From DATFMP01 sp035266845 (GTDB lineage: Bacteria > SAR324 > JACQKK01): a stretch of DNA of 64,000 nucleotides. Position numbers and translations under genes: made by a program. A model generated the notes under the pieces. That model was not told the origin of the DNA and searched no databases. It was given only the letters and a program-made list of their open reading frames with translations. Location of the stretch: the NCBI GenBank assembly GCA_035266845.1, contig DATFMP010000033.1, positions 62,001 through 126,000 on the forward strand, given 5' to 3'. Below are positions 53,501-62,027 of the stretch, in pieces; the first letter of the stretch is position 1, and every line of letters begins with the position of its first letter.

Positions 53501-56500
53501 CGGCGATACCAGCGTGTACGCGGGCCACACCACCGCCGCATATACGGTGACCGGCGTTGCCTACGACAACGGGGACACGTCGCCCATTCCCACGGTGAAC
53601 TGGAGCGTCACCAACGGCACGGGAAGCGCCACTATCAACTCCAGCACGGGCGTCGTCACCGGCGTCAGTGCCGGCACCGTGACCGTAAAGGCGACCGAGC
53701 CCTCCAGTGGCACGGTGTCCAACAGCGTCACGCTGACGGTGCAGGCCAATACCGTCACCAGCCTGACCATCAGCGGTGACTCCAGCGTTTACGAAGGTGC
53801 GAGCACGGCCGCCTACTCGGTCGCGGTCATCTACAACAGCGGTGACACGTCGCCCATCCTGCCCGTGACCTGGAGCGTCACCAACGGCACCGGCAGCGCC
53901 ACCATCAACAGCAGCACGGGCGTGCTGACGGGCGTCAGCGCCGGGACGGTGACTGTCAAGGCAACCGAGCCGGTGAGCGGCACCGTCTCCAACGCCATCA
54001 TCGTCAACGTCCTGACCACGCAGGTGAGTAGCCTCACCATCAGCGGCGCGACCAGTGTCTATGCAGGTCACACCACGGCGGCCTATACGGTCACGGCGGT
54101 GACCTACAACAGCGGTGCCACCTCGCCCATTCCCACGGTGACCTGGAGCGTCACCAACGGCACCGGCAGCGCCACGGTCAACGCATCCACGGGGGTGGTC
54201 ACGGGCGTGAGCGCAGGCACGGTCAGCGTCACTGCCACGGCGACGGACGGTAGCGGCGTTGCCTCCAATGCCATTACGCTGACGGTCAACGCCAACCTGG
54301 TGACGAGCCTCACCATCAGCGGCGCCACCAGCGTGCCCACCGGGGTGAACACACCCGCGTACACCGTCACCGCGGTGACCTACAACAGCGGCGACACGTC
54401 ACCGATCCCGAGCGTCACCTGGAGCGTCGCGCCAGGTACCGGCACCGCCACGGTCAATGCGTCCACCGGCGTGGTCACCGGCGGCAACCCGGGCACCGTG
54501 ACCGTCACGGCGACCGAGCCTGTCAGCGGCAAGGTTTCCAACGGAATCACGCTCACCGTGCAGCCCAAGACGGTGACGAGCCTCACCATCAGCGGAGACA
54601 CGACCGCCTACACGGGCCACAGCACCACGGCGTATGCCGTCTCGGCGGTCACCTACAACACGGGCGAAACGACGCCCACGCCGGCCGTCACCTGGAGCGT
54701 CACCAACGGTACCGGCAGCGCCACCATCAACTCGAGCACGGGGGTGGTTTCGGCTGTGTCGGCCGGCACCGTGAGCGTCACGGCCACGGCGACGGACGGA
54801 AGCGGCGTCGTTTCTAACGCCATCACGCTGACAATCGTCGCCAATCAGGTGGCGAGCCTCACGATCAGCGGCGATAGCAGCGTCTACGCGGGCGAGAACA
54901 CGGCGGCCTATGCGGTCACCGGCGTCACCTACAATAGCGGCGACACGGCGCCCATCCCCACAGTTACGTGGAGCGTCAGCAACGGCACGGGCAGCGCCAC
55001 CGTCAATGCGTCCACGGGCGTCGTCACGGGTGTCAGCGCGGGCTCGGTCACCGTCACGGCCACGGCGACGGACGGGAGCGGCACTGTCTCCAACGGCGTC
55101 ACCCTGACGGTCAATGCCAACCCCGTGACCAGCCTCACCATCACCGGAGACACGACGGTGCTGGAGGGCAACAGCACGGCGCCGTACACGGTGTCCGCGG
55201 TCACGTACACCAGCGGGGCCACCTCACCCATCCCCACAGTCACGTGGAGCGTCACGCCCGGCACGGGCAGCGCAACGATTAACGCCTCCACCGGCGTCGT
55301 GACGGCAGTGAGCGCCGGTACCGTCACTGTGAAGGCAACGGAGCCGTCGTCCGGCGTCGTGAGCAACGCGATCACACTCACGATCGGCGTTCGGACCGTC
55401 ACCAGCATGACGATCAGCGGTGACTCCAGCGTTTACGAAGGTTCGTCCACGACACCGTACACCGTCACTGCCGTGACCTATAGCGACGCCAGCACGTCGC
55501 CCATCCCGCCCGTGACCTGGAGCGTCACCAACGGCACAGGTGCCGCGACCGTCAACGCCTCCACCGGCGTCGTGACGGGCATCACGGCCGGCACGGTCAC
55601 GGTCACGGCTACCAACGTCGCCTCCGGTGTGACGGCCTCGCTTGCGCTGACGGTGACCGCAAAGGTGCTGGTCTCGGTCGCCATCGACCAGGGCAGCATG
55701 GCGACCCCGTTGGGAGTGAATCCGGCATTTACGGCGACGGGCACCTACAACGACGCCAGTACCGCCGACGTAACGTACCTGGTGAACTGGGCCTCGGGCA
55801 CGCCAAGCACCGCGACCATCGGGCTCAACAGCGGCCTCACCACCACCAAGTCCGTGGGCACCAGCAGCATCACCGCAACCGCGGTGGGTGGCGGCGCAGG
55901 CGGGGTGGATGTGGTCAGCCCGGCTGTCACGCTGACGGTGGACCCGGCACAACTGGCATCCATCATCGTCACGCCGAACCCTGTGATCAACGCGCTGCCG
56001 CTCGGCGTGGACCAGCAGTTCACGGCGACCGGCACCAACACGGACGGCACCTCCGCAGGGAACATCACCGCCAGCGTGAATTGGGCCTCGTCCAACCCGG
56101 CGGTGGCCACCATCAATGCCGCCGGGCTCGCCGCACCGGTGGCCCCGGGCACGACCGTCATCACGGCCACGGATCCGGTCACGGGTGTCGTGAGCGGCAA
56201 CGTGAACCTGACCGTCGTATCCGCCACGTTGGGATCCATCGCGGTCACCCCCGATCCTCCGGCCAACCTGCCGGTGGGCAACACGCAGCAGTTCACGGCC
56301 ACGGGCACGCTTACGGACGCCAGCTCGGCCGGCGACATCACCACCTCCGTGACGTGGAGCTCGTCCAACACGGCGGTCGCCACGGTCTCGGCCACGGGCC
56401 TCGTTACGGCGGTCAGCACGGGCACCGTCAATATCACCGCCACCTCCTACGGCAGCGGCGCGGGTGGCGCGGATGTCGTCAGTCCGGCTGTCTCGCTGAC

Positions 56501-57821
56501 CGTGGACCCGGCGGTGCTGGTCTCGCTGACGGTCTCCGCGGCCGGCAACGCCACCACCGTTCCACAGGGCGGATCGGTGCAGCTTGGCGTCATCGGCACC
56601 AACTCCGACGGCACCACGACCGATGAGACCAACAACGTCACCTGGGTCTACGCCGGTACGGACATCAGCATCAATGCGAGTGGGCTGCTGACCGGCAACA
56701 CGGTGAACCCGACCCCCACGGCCGTGGCAGCCACCCTGGGCGCGATCAGCAGCGATGCCTCCGGCGGCTCGATCAGCATGCAGGTGGTGGCCGGCTCGCT
56801 GGTCTCCATCGCCGTCAGCCCCTCCGCGGGCTCCGTGTTCGCGGGCCAGACGCTGCAGTTCACGGCCATCGGAACCTTCGCGGACGGCTCCACCGCGGAT
56901 CTCTCACCCTCGGTGACGTGGAGCTCAGACGCCACAGGCGTGGCCACGGTGGATACCTCCGGTCTGGCCACGGCCGTCGCGGCGGGCACCGCCAACATCT
57001 CTGCGACCGACCCCATGACGGGCGTGAGCAGCACCCAGCCCGGGGGCACAACGGCCGTCATCACCGTGACGGCCTCGGCTGCCAACCAGGGCTCGGCCGG
57101 CAGTCCGCTGGCAATCACCCCGCCCTATACGGGTCAGGTCGCCGGCGGCAGCAGCTATTATGTGATCTCGGGGCTGATTCCCGGCAAGTACTACTCCATC
57201 GGCCAGACGACGCTGAACAATGACGTCTACCTGGAGTTGTATCCGACTGCCGCGTTCACGAGCGGCACGGCAACCTGCTACTCGCGGAACTATCAGAGTG
57301 CGACGGCCAATGAGAACTGCGTGACCACCGCGGATTCGAGCGGGAACATCTACGTCAAGATCATCAGCCTGAGCACGAATGCCACCTATGGCATCACGAT
57401 CCACGGCCCGCTGACATCGCCCTACTGGGTGGAGACATTCCAGAACAGCTATTCCGGCACCGGAGGCAAGGCTGATACGGTGATGCAACTATACAGTGCG
57501 GGCGACACCACAAATGCGCTGTCCTACAACGATGACGTGTCGGGGACGAACCTGTTCTCGCACATGATCGTGGACCTCACGCCCGGCCAGACCTATTACA
57601 TCAAGGTCACCTTTTACGGGTCGGACGATGGGGGTTATTCGGTTAAGGTGAACAACATCGGCTACATCGGAGGGGACTCCACCCCAAATCCGGCGCAGTC
57701 CGTCAACGAGCCCAACGACACACCGGGCACGGCCACTGTGATCTCGTTGAACACGCAGTCCGACAACGCGTTGCGAACATCTTCGGACACGGTGGACTGG
57801 TTCAAGATCACCATCCCATAG
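50538..57821 (+). CDS. Giant Ig-like-repeat (Big_2) surface lipoprotein
   Basis: A 2427-residue lipoprotein. The signal KKLLPFVLAASLVVLFVAC has a lipobox with acylated Cys24 followed by Asn. I count about 21 Big_2-type Ig-like domains, marked by starts such as VTSLTISGDTSVYAGH and ends such as GTVTVTATATDGSG, plus two Big_5/SbsA-like domains (TPPSVSSVSPVDTATEV and TPPTVVSTSPAANATNV) near residues 495-710. The last about 240 residues hold a pre-peptidase C-terminal-like beta domain (YYVISGLIPGKYYSI, TYYIKVTFYGSDDGGYSVKV). Such proteins are stalks in adhesion or cell-envelope contact. No protease or lectin domain is recognisable. A strong hairpin follows the stop. Confidence 0.9.
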   Translation: MARALKKLLPFVLAASLVVLFVACNEKGSLNQGHKADNSSSPPATPPSAITIDGPPTPLARGQTFQFHATARYGISTADATNSVDWNSDDPSVIISATGLATATGLGTAHVRAQMSGVLSPAQTVTVEALSAIAVTSSVGSTAIGLAEPFTATGTLTPSGATVDVTDVVTWSTDNGPVATVGAGTGIATGVSLGSATITATAPNNGAVFGSAPLTVEGIASIAVTPSPAQLSPPELIPGLPQPFKATATLSGGGTVDATQGVAWSTDQPTYLSLSAAGVATGVSELQGINVIATDPNPPNSSGSVTVNVEPLNSIAVTVNGGGAADLPSTGTLQLQAMGSWGQASPHTVDMTTVAGWTSSNTAVATVDAGGNVSGVAPGVVTITANGPAGSGVSGALTVTVSPVTFVNWVLKPSGQAIQTGASLQYVLMEQFSDGSFVPSANPVTGWSVTNGTGSATIDGTGLLTAVSAGTATVTVDFTDDNGNAASRSTSVTVVSTDSTPPSVSSVSPVDTATEVALDAVVTATFSEPIAPATLDTSTFTVSDGVGPITGTVTYDPGTLTATFTPSAPLQENTTYTADIAASVTDLAGNALGSAYTWGFTSVVDGTPPTVVSTSPAANATNVADSAVITATFSEPIAAATLTGNFTVSDGSGNIAGTVTYDAPTRTATFTPASPLTGNTVYTAKLNTNVTDQAPTPNALAAAKTWSFATTPVPVAMTIGGPANVLEGLTAAFSVATVTYSDGTTAPLPAVTWSVTNGSGTATVNAGTGVVTGGTPGTVTVTATHAATGVTASAQLTVVAKSLVSLMVGGPATVGEGGTASYSVAGALYDNGDTTPVPTVTWSVTNGTGTSTIDAAGLLTAGTPGTVTVTATEPVSGVVGSRSVTVQPKTLTAITITGDTTVLQGNTTAAYSVSAVTYNNGDTTPVPSVTWGVTNGTGTASINASGVVTGGTPGTVTVTATATDGSGVVSTGITLTVTGKSVTSLTISGDTSVYAGHTTAAYTVTGVAYDNGDTSPIPTVNWSVTNGTGSATINSSTGVVTGVSAGTVTVKATEPSSGTVSNSVTLTVQANTVTSLTISGDSSVYEGASTAAYSVAVIYNSGDTSPILPVTWSVTNGTGSATINSSTGVLTGVSAGTVTVKATEPVSGTVSNAIIVNVLTTQVSSLTISGATSVYAGHTTAAYTVTAVTYNSGATSPIPTVTWSVTNGTGSATVNASTGVVTGVSAGTVSVTATATDGSGVASNAITLTVNANLVTSLTISGATSVPTGVNTPAYTVTAVTYNSGDTSPIPSVTWSVAPGTGTATVNASTGVVTGGNPGTVTVTATEPVSGKVSNGITLTVQPKTVTSLTISGDTTAYTGHSTTAYAVSAVTYNTGETTPTPAVTWSVTNGTGSATINSSTGVVSAVSAGTVSVTATATDGSGVVSNAITLTIVANQVASLTISGDSSVYAGENTAAYAVTGVTYNSGDTAPIPTVTWSVSNGTGSATVNASTGVVTGVSAGSVTVTATATDGSGTVSNGVTLTVNANPVTSLTITGDTTVLEGNSTAPYTVSAVTYTSGATSPIPTVTWSVTPGTGSATINASTGVVTAVSAGTVTVKATEPSSGVVSNAITLTIGVRTVTSMTISGDSSVYEGSSTTPYTVTAVTYSDASTSPIPPVTWSVTNGTGAATVNASTGVVTGITAGTVTVTATNVASGVTASLALTVTAKVLVSVAIDQGSMATPLGVNPAFTATGTYNDASTADVTYLVNWASGTPSTATIGLNSGLTTTKSVGTSSITATAVGGGAGGVDVVSPAVTLTVDPAQLASIIVTPNPVINALPLGVDQQFTATGTNTDGTSAGNITASVNWASSNPAVATINAAGLAAPVAPGTTVITATDPVTGVVSGNVNLTVVSATLGSIAVTPDPPANLPVGNTQQFTATGTLTDASSAGDITTSVTWSSSNTAVATVSATGLVTAVSTGTVNITATSYGSGAGGADVVSPAVSLTVDPAVLVSLTVSAAGNATTVPQGGSVQLGVIGTNSDGTTTDETNNVTWVYAGTDISINASGLLTGNTVNPTPTAVAATLGAISSDASGGSISMQVVAGSLVSIAVSPSAGSVFAGQTLQFTAIGTFADGSTADLSPSVTWSSDATGVATVDTSGLATAVAAGTANISATDPMTGVSSTQPGGTTAVITVTASAANQGSAGSPLAITPPYTGQVAGGSSYYVISGLIPGKYYSIGQTTLNNDVYLELYPTAAFTSGTATCYSRNYQSATANENCVTTADSSGNIYVKIISLSTNATYGITIHGPLTSPYWVETFQNSYSGTGGKADTVMQLYSAGDTTNALSYNDDVSGTNLFSHMIVDLTPGQTYYIKVTFYGSDDGGYSVKVNNIGYIGGDSTPNPAQSVNEPNDTPGTATVISLNTQSDNALRTSSDTVDWFKITIP
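53215..55660 (+). repeat. Tandem DNA repeats encoding near-identical Ig domains
   Basis: Nine consecutive units of about 270 bases (near 53.22, 53.50, 53.77, 54.04, 54.31, 54.59, 54.86, 55.14 and 55.41 kb). Each encodes (V/L)T(S/A)(L/I)TI(S/T)G(D/A)... and ends in a TVTV(T/K)AT segment. Identity between units is high enough for recombination to change copy number, and assembly may have collapsed or expanded the array. Confidence 0.8.
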
Positions 57822-57834
57822 CCCGCACGTTCCA

Positions 57835-57869
57835 AGCCCGCACGGCGCCGACGCGCTGCCGTGCGGGCT
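57835..57869 (+). terminator. Terminator-like hairpin after the Ig-repeat lipoprotein gene
   Basis: A perfect 11-bp stem AGCCCGCACGG/CCGTGCGGGCT with a 13-base loop, 14 bases after the stop codon, followed by CCCCTTCC. The tract after it is pyrimidine-rich rather than pure T. It could also serve the convergent barrel gene. Confidence 0.6.
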
Positions 57870-58058
57870 CCCCTTCCAGTGCCCCAAGAATCCAAGCGCC
57901 ACGCTGCCTTGCCCTGACCCTGACCCTGACCCAGGGCAGGCGTTGGCGGACGCGCATGCGCACGGCAATGCCCCGTCCGGCCATGACACCCTACCTGAGG
58001 GCGCCCGGCTTGGATTGGCGTAGCGGTCGCCCCGGCCGGGCGACTGCCGCGAATCGGC

Positions 58059-59009
58059 CTACTGAGGGGTGGAGGGCTGCGGAGCCGGCTCCTCTGTGGG
58101 GGCCGCCTCCTCGCTGGGGGGTGTGGTGGGCGGTGGCGCCGCTTCCTCGCTGGGCGCCACGCTCTCACTGGGCGAGGCGGTGGGTTCGGCCGGCGCGGCG
58201 GCATCGGGCTGGGCCGGCGTGTCCCCCTGGGGCGCAGCCTCCGCGCCGGGCTGGACTTCCGACCCGGGTTGCGCGGCAGGTTGGGCCGGCACAGCGATGC
58301 CCGGCGACACAGTCCCCGGGGCTGCGGCAGGTGCGACGCCCGGCGCGGGCGCAGCTTTGGCGCTTCCGGGCTGTCCGCCGGATGCCGGCACTGCGTCCTC
58401 GGGCGGGGCTTCCGGCACCTCGCCTTCGTGGTAGAGCAGACCCTTCAAACTCTTCCAGCGGTAGCCGACGTTTACGTGGATCCCGGTCAGATGGGAGGAC
58501 CCATCCGGATACGACAGATTAGCGAGATCGATCTGACCGCTCACGAACAGGCCATCCACACGCTGCCATCCACCGCCGAAGTTCACGCCGATGCCCGAGC
58601 CCGTGGCACTTCCGCCGGAGCCGCCGGAGACAGCTTCCGAATAGACACCGAGTCCACCGCCGAAGAAGTAATTGTCTACCCGGTAACGCAGTTGCGCCCC
58701 ATAGGCAGTGTGCATCGCATGGTCATAGACCAGTTGGCTGCTACTGGCGGACTCCGTGGCGAGGATCAGGAATGGATTGACGGACAGGTTCGGATCAAGG
58801 GCGATCTGGTAATTGACACCCAGGCTCAAGCCTGAGCCTTTGATCGAAAAGGAGTCGCCGCTGAACGTGCCGGACGAGATCGTGCCGCTGGAGGTATAGC
58901 TGGAGGGGCCGCCAAACACGCTCAGCCCATCGTCGGACGCGGCCGCTACGTGCGATACCAGAAGGAGCGCAACGAGTGCAGCGAACCCGCTGCCTCTGGA
59001 GATAAGCAT
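58059..59009 (-). CDS. Outer-membrane beta-barrel-like protein with Pro/Ala/Glu-rich tail
   Basis: A 316-residue exported protein. The signal peptide (AALVALLLVSHVAAA then SDDG) precedes about 180 residues of alternating, aromatic-ended beta strands (SGLSLGVNYQIALDPNLSV, AQLRYRVDNYFFGGGLGVYS, GIHVNVGYRWKSL). This fits a small barrel of the OmpA/OmpW-like size class, although I do not recognise a specific family. The remaining about 115 residues are Pro/Ala/Glu/Ser-rich low complexity, like the tail of the pentapeptide lipoprotein. It has its own promoter at 59085-59112. Confidence 0.7.
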   Translation of the reverse strand: MLISRGSGFAALVALLLVSHVAAASDDGLSVFGGPSSYTSSGTISSGTFSGDSFSIKGSGLSLGVNYQIALDPNLSVNPFLILATESASSSQLVYDHAMHTAYGAQLRYRVDNYFFGGGLGVYSEAVSGGSGGSATGSGIGVNFGGGWQRVDGLFVSGQIDLANLSYPDGSSHLTGIHVNVGYRWKSLKGLLYHEGEVPEAPPEDAVPASGGQPGSAKAAPAPGVAPAAAPGTVSPGIAVPAQPAAQPGSEVQPGAEAAPQGDTPAQPDAAAPAEPTASPSESVAPSEEAAPPPTTPPSEEAAPTEEPAPQPSTPQ

Positions 59010-59084
59010 GAGCTGGCCCTTGTCGTGGGATCATCCCTGGCCGGTAGTGCCATACCTGGCAAGGCTCCGGTGGCGGTCTGCCGC

Positions 59085-59112
59085 ATTATAATGGCGTGCC
59101 AGGATTAATCAA
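59085..59112 (-). promoter_or_regulatory. Putative sigma-70 promoter for the barrel-like protein
   Basis: On the minus strand TTGATT (59112-59107) and a perfect TATAAT (59090-59085) are 16 bases apart, 76 bases before the gene's ATG at 59009. Confidence 0.5.
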
Positions 59113-59221
59113 CCGGCAAGCACCCGCCAGTGTCGCAGGACCGCCCCTATCCAGCGCACCGGCGCTGCCCTCGGCACTCTGCCAACCAGCGACGGACCGT
59201 CGGAGCATCCCATTCACGCGC

Positions 59222-59998
59222 TCAGCGCGAGAGAAACGTCCCCTTGCGCACCTGCTCCGCGTAGGTGCTCACGGCGCCGCGGATCTGCTCGCCCGCGTCC
59301 GTCAGGCGCTGGGCGTGGCGCGGGGTGAATTCCGGGATCAACCCCACTAGGTCGTGCAGCACCTGCACCTGCCCATCGCAGTGCGGCCCGGCGCCGATGC
59401 CGATGGTGGGGATGGCGAGCGCCCCGGTCACCTCCTCCGCCAGCGCGTGCGGAATGTTCTCCAGCACCAGCATGCCCAGCCCCGCGGCTTCCAGCGCCTT
59501 GGCGTCGTCCAGCAGGCGGCGGGCCTCCGTGTCCGACTTGCCACGCTTGCCGAACCCGCCGAAAACGTTGATGGACTGCGGGGTCAGCCCCAGGTGGCCC
59601 ACCACGGGCACGCCGGCGGCCACCAGAGCTCGCACGGCCGGCACCACAGCCTCGCCGCCCTCCAGCTTCACCGCCTGGGCGTGGCCCTCCTTGAGCAGCC
59701 GCCCCGCGGAGAGCAGGGCGAGCTCCACCGAGGGCTGGTAGCTCATGAACGGTAGGTCGCCCACCAGCAGCGCCTGCTCGGAGCCGCGGGCGACCATCCG
59801 CGTGTGGTATACCATCTCGTCCAGGGTCACCGGCACCGTGCTGTCCCGGCCCTGCACCACCATGCCCAGCGAATCGCCAACGAGGATTGCGTCCACCGAC
59901 GCATCCACCAGCCGGGCCAGGGTGGCGTCGTAGGCCGTCACCATCACGATCGGCGTCTGGCCCTTCATGCGCTGCAATTCGGTTAACGTCCGACGCAT
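59222..59998 (-). CDS. panB: 3-methyl-2-oxobutanoate hydroxymethyltransferase
   Basis: A 258-residue enzyme that makes ketopantoate from alpha-ketoisovalerate and methylene-tetrahydrofolate, the first step of pantothenate and CoA synthesis. Family signatures are MVTAYDATLARLVD, VGDSLGMVVQGRDSTVPVTL (metal and substrate residues), VKLEGGEAV, GHLGLTPQSINVFGGF and IGIGAGPHCDGQVQVLHDLV. Length and motifs are complete. panC and panD are not adjacent. Confidence 0.97.
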   Translation of the reverse strand: MRRTLTELQRMKGQTPIVMVTAYDATLARLVDASVDAILVGDSLGMVVQGRDSTVPVTLDEMVYHTRMVARGSEQALLVGDLPFMSYQPSVELALLSAGRLLKEGHAQAVKLEGGEAVVPAVRALVAAGVPVVGHLGLTPQSINVFGGFGKRGKSDTEARRLLDDAKALEAAGLGMLVLENIPHALAEEVTGALAIPTIGIGAGPHCDGQVQVLHDLVGLIPEFTPRHAQRLTDAGEQIRGAVSTYAEQVRKGTFLSR

Positions 59999-60271
59999 CG
60001 TCTACCCTTCCATCCTTGAATGAGCCCCTGGCCGGGCCGCCTGCACGGCCGCGCACTGGGGCGGGTGCTCCGTGGGTTGTCGCGGGACGCCGCGGCGCGG
60101 CGCGCGACCCCCTTCCACCATACGCCACAATGGCGCACTCGTTGCGATCGCGGTAGGGAGAAAGTGCACAAGATGCGTGGGCGGTCACGGAGCGGGCCAT
60201 TGCCAAGCCGCCCCCGAGGTTGTCTGATTGAGCCCGCACACCACCGCTATCCCATCCCGAGGAGCCCAACC

Positions 60272-61315
60272 ATGGCAGACACCACCCAGACCGGCGTGAG
60301 CAACCGCCCCGAGGGAGACAACTCCGCATGGCTGGCTCAGCAGGTGGAGGAAGTGCTGGAGCCGCACCTGCCCATCTGCGATCCCCACCACCACCTGTGG
60401 GACTTCGAGACGCATCGCTACCTGCTGCCCGATCTTGTGGCGGACGTGACCAGCGGGCACAACGTACGCTCAACGGTTTTCATCGAGTGCACGGCAATGT
60501 ACCGCGCGGATGCGCCGGAGGAATTGCGCCCCCTGGGCGAGACGGAGTTCGTCAACGGGGCCGCCGCGATGAGCGCCTCGGGCCGTTACGGCGCGGCACG
60601 CGCCTGTGCAGGCATCGTGGGCTTCGCGGACTTGGCTCTCGGCGCGCGCGTGGAGGCAGTGCTGGAAGCACACGTGGCGCGTGGCGGTGGGCGCTTCCGT
60701 GGCATCCGCCACATCAGCGCCTACGACGCAAGCGATGCTATCCGCGCCAGCCACACCAATCCGCCGCCCGAACTGCTGGGCGAGACCCGCTTCCGCGAGG
60801 GCTTCGCCCGGCTGCGGCCGCTCTGCCTCACCTTCGACGCGTGGCTGTACCATCCGCAGATCCCGGAGTTGACCTCACTGGCCCGGGCCTTTCCCGAGCA
60901 GCCGATCGTGCTGGACCACGTTGGGGGGCCACTCGGCATCGGCCCCTACGCAGGGAAGCACGATGAGATCTTCCCACACTGGCAGCAGTCCATCCGCGAG
61001 CTGGCAGGGTGCCCCAACGTCCACGTCAAGCTGGGCGGACTGGGCATGAAGATCAACGGGTTCGACTTCCACAAGCGTCCGAAGCCCCCAAGCTCGCAGG
61101 AACTGGCGGAGCTATGGCGACCGTACATGGAGACCTGCATCGAGGCGTTCACGCCCCAGCGCTGCATGTTCGAAAGCAACTTCCCGGTGGATAAGGTCTC
61201 GGGCAGCTACCGGGTGTATTGGAACGCCTTCAAGCGGCTGGCCTCCGGTGCCTCCGCGACCGAAAAGGCGGCGCTCTTCCACGACACGGCCGCCCACTTC
61301 TATCGCCTCGCATAG
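60272..61315 (+). CDS. TIM-barrel amidohydrolase (COG3618 type)
   Basis: A 347-residue metal-dependent hydrolase. The N-terminal metal-binding motif is ICDPHHHLWDFETHRYLLPD, and later residues include RGIRHISAYDAS, IVLDHVGGPLGIGPY, HVKLGGLGM and CMFESNFPVDK, all typical of the family that includes lactonase-like enzymes (2-pyrone-4,6-dicarboxylate hydrolase/L-fucono-lactonase relatives). The start at 60272 has GAGGA; the frame is open from 60020 without a ribosome site. It is followed 65 bases later by the metallo-hydrolase-like gene. Substrate not assignable. Confidence 0.87.
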   Translation: MADTTQTGVSNRPEGDNSAWLAQQVEEVLEPHLPICDPHHHLWDFETHRYLLPDLVADVTSGHNVRSTVFIECTAMYRADAPEELRPLGETEFVNGAAAMSASGRYGAARACAGIVGFADLALGARVEAVLEAHVARGGGRFRGIRHISAYDASDAIRASHTNPPPELLGETRFREGFARLRPLCLTFDAWLYHPQIPELTSLARAFPEQPIVLDHVGGPLGIGPYAGKHDEIFPHWQQSIRELAGCPNVHVKLGGLGMKINGFDFHKRPKPPSSQELAELWRPYMETCIEAFTPQRCMFESNFPVDKVSGSYRVYWNAFKRLASGASATEKAALFHDTAAHFYRLA

Positions 61316-61380
61316 GACGCGGCCGGCACTCCTGCACGGCCGCCCCCGGGACCCCGCGCCCCGCACAGAGGAGACGCGAC

Positions 61381-62007
61381 ATGGCACGTCCCAAGGAAAT
61401 CGCGCCCGGGCTGTATCACTGGACGGCGACGCATCCGGCGATCCACATCCACGTCAGCTCCTACTACCTGGCCCGCGAGCGCGTGCTGCTGGACCCGCTG
61501 CTGCCGGAGCGCGATGGGATGGCGTGGCTGGAGCAGCACGGGCCGCCGCAGCACATCATCCTCACCAACCGCCTGCACTCGCGGCACAGCGCGCGGCTGG
61601 TGGCCGCCTTCGGCTGCACGGTGTGGGGGCCTGCCGCCGGGCTCGATCACTTGGCGCCCGAGTTGAAGGCACGGCCGTATGCCGGTGGCGACGAGTTGCC
61701 GGGCGGCATCGCTGCCATTGCCATCGGCGTGCTCTGTCCGGATGAATCGGCGCTGCTGCTGCCCGGCGTGCGGGCGGCGGCCGTGGCGGATGGCGTCATC
61801 CGCGACGGCGATGGCCCACTGGCCTTCGTGCCGGACGGGCTGTTGGCGGATTCACGGAAGGATGCGCAAGCGGTCAAGCGGGGCCTGAAGGCGGCCTACC
61901 GCCGGCTCGCGGAGCAGGACTTCGACCACTTGCTGCTGGCGCACGGCAACCCGTGGCTGCACGACGGCCGGGCCGCCCTGCGCGCCTGGGCAGAGGAGGC
62001 TGACTAG
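61381..62007 (+). CDS. Degenerate metallo-beta-lactamase-like protein
   Basis: A 208-residue protein. The layout follows the metallo-beta-lactamase fold: AIHIHVSSYYLARERVLLDP like a first strand pair, HIILTNRLHSRHSARLVAAF where HXHXDH should be, and HLLLAHGNPWLHDG near the end. Only some metal ligands remain (His-Ser-Arg-His-Ser in place of HXHXDH), so catalysis may be lost or changed. The start at 61381 has AGGAGA upstream. It sits between the amidohydrolase and ureG, convergent with ureG across 20 bases. Confidence 0.7.
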   Translation: MARPKEIAPGLYHWTATHPAIHIHVSSYYLARERVLLDPLLPERDGMAWLEQHGPPQHIILTNRLHSRHSARLVAAFGCTVWGPAAGLDHLAPELKARPYAGGDELPGGIAAIAIGVLCPDESALLLPGVRAAAVADGVIRDGDGPLAFVPDGLLADSRKDAQAVKRGLKAAYRRLAEQDFDHLLLAHGNPWLHDGRAALRAWAEEAD

Positions 62008-62027
62008 CCGCAGGCCGGCATGATCGC

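Noticed and set aside
52044..54071. 675-codon minus-strand frame in the Ig-repeat region, and the 995-codon plus-strand frame at 50792-53779
   Set aside because: Both are low-complexity alternate frames of the repeat array, rich in His, Arg and Gly; the Big_2 frame is the real one.
53215..55660. Regular tandem repeats considered as a CRISPR array
   Set aside because: Period is about 270 bases, the repeats encode protein in one frame, and there are no short direct repeats with unique spacers or cas genes.
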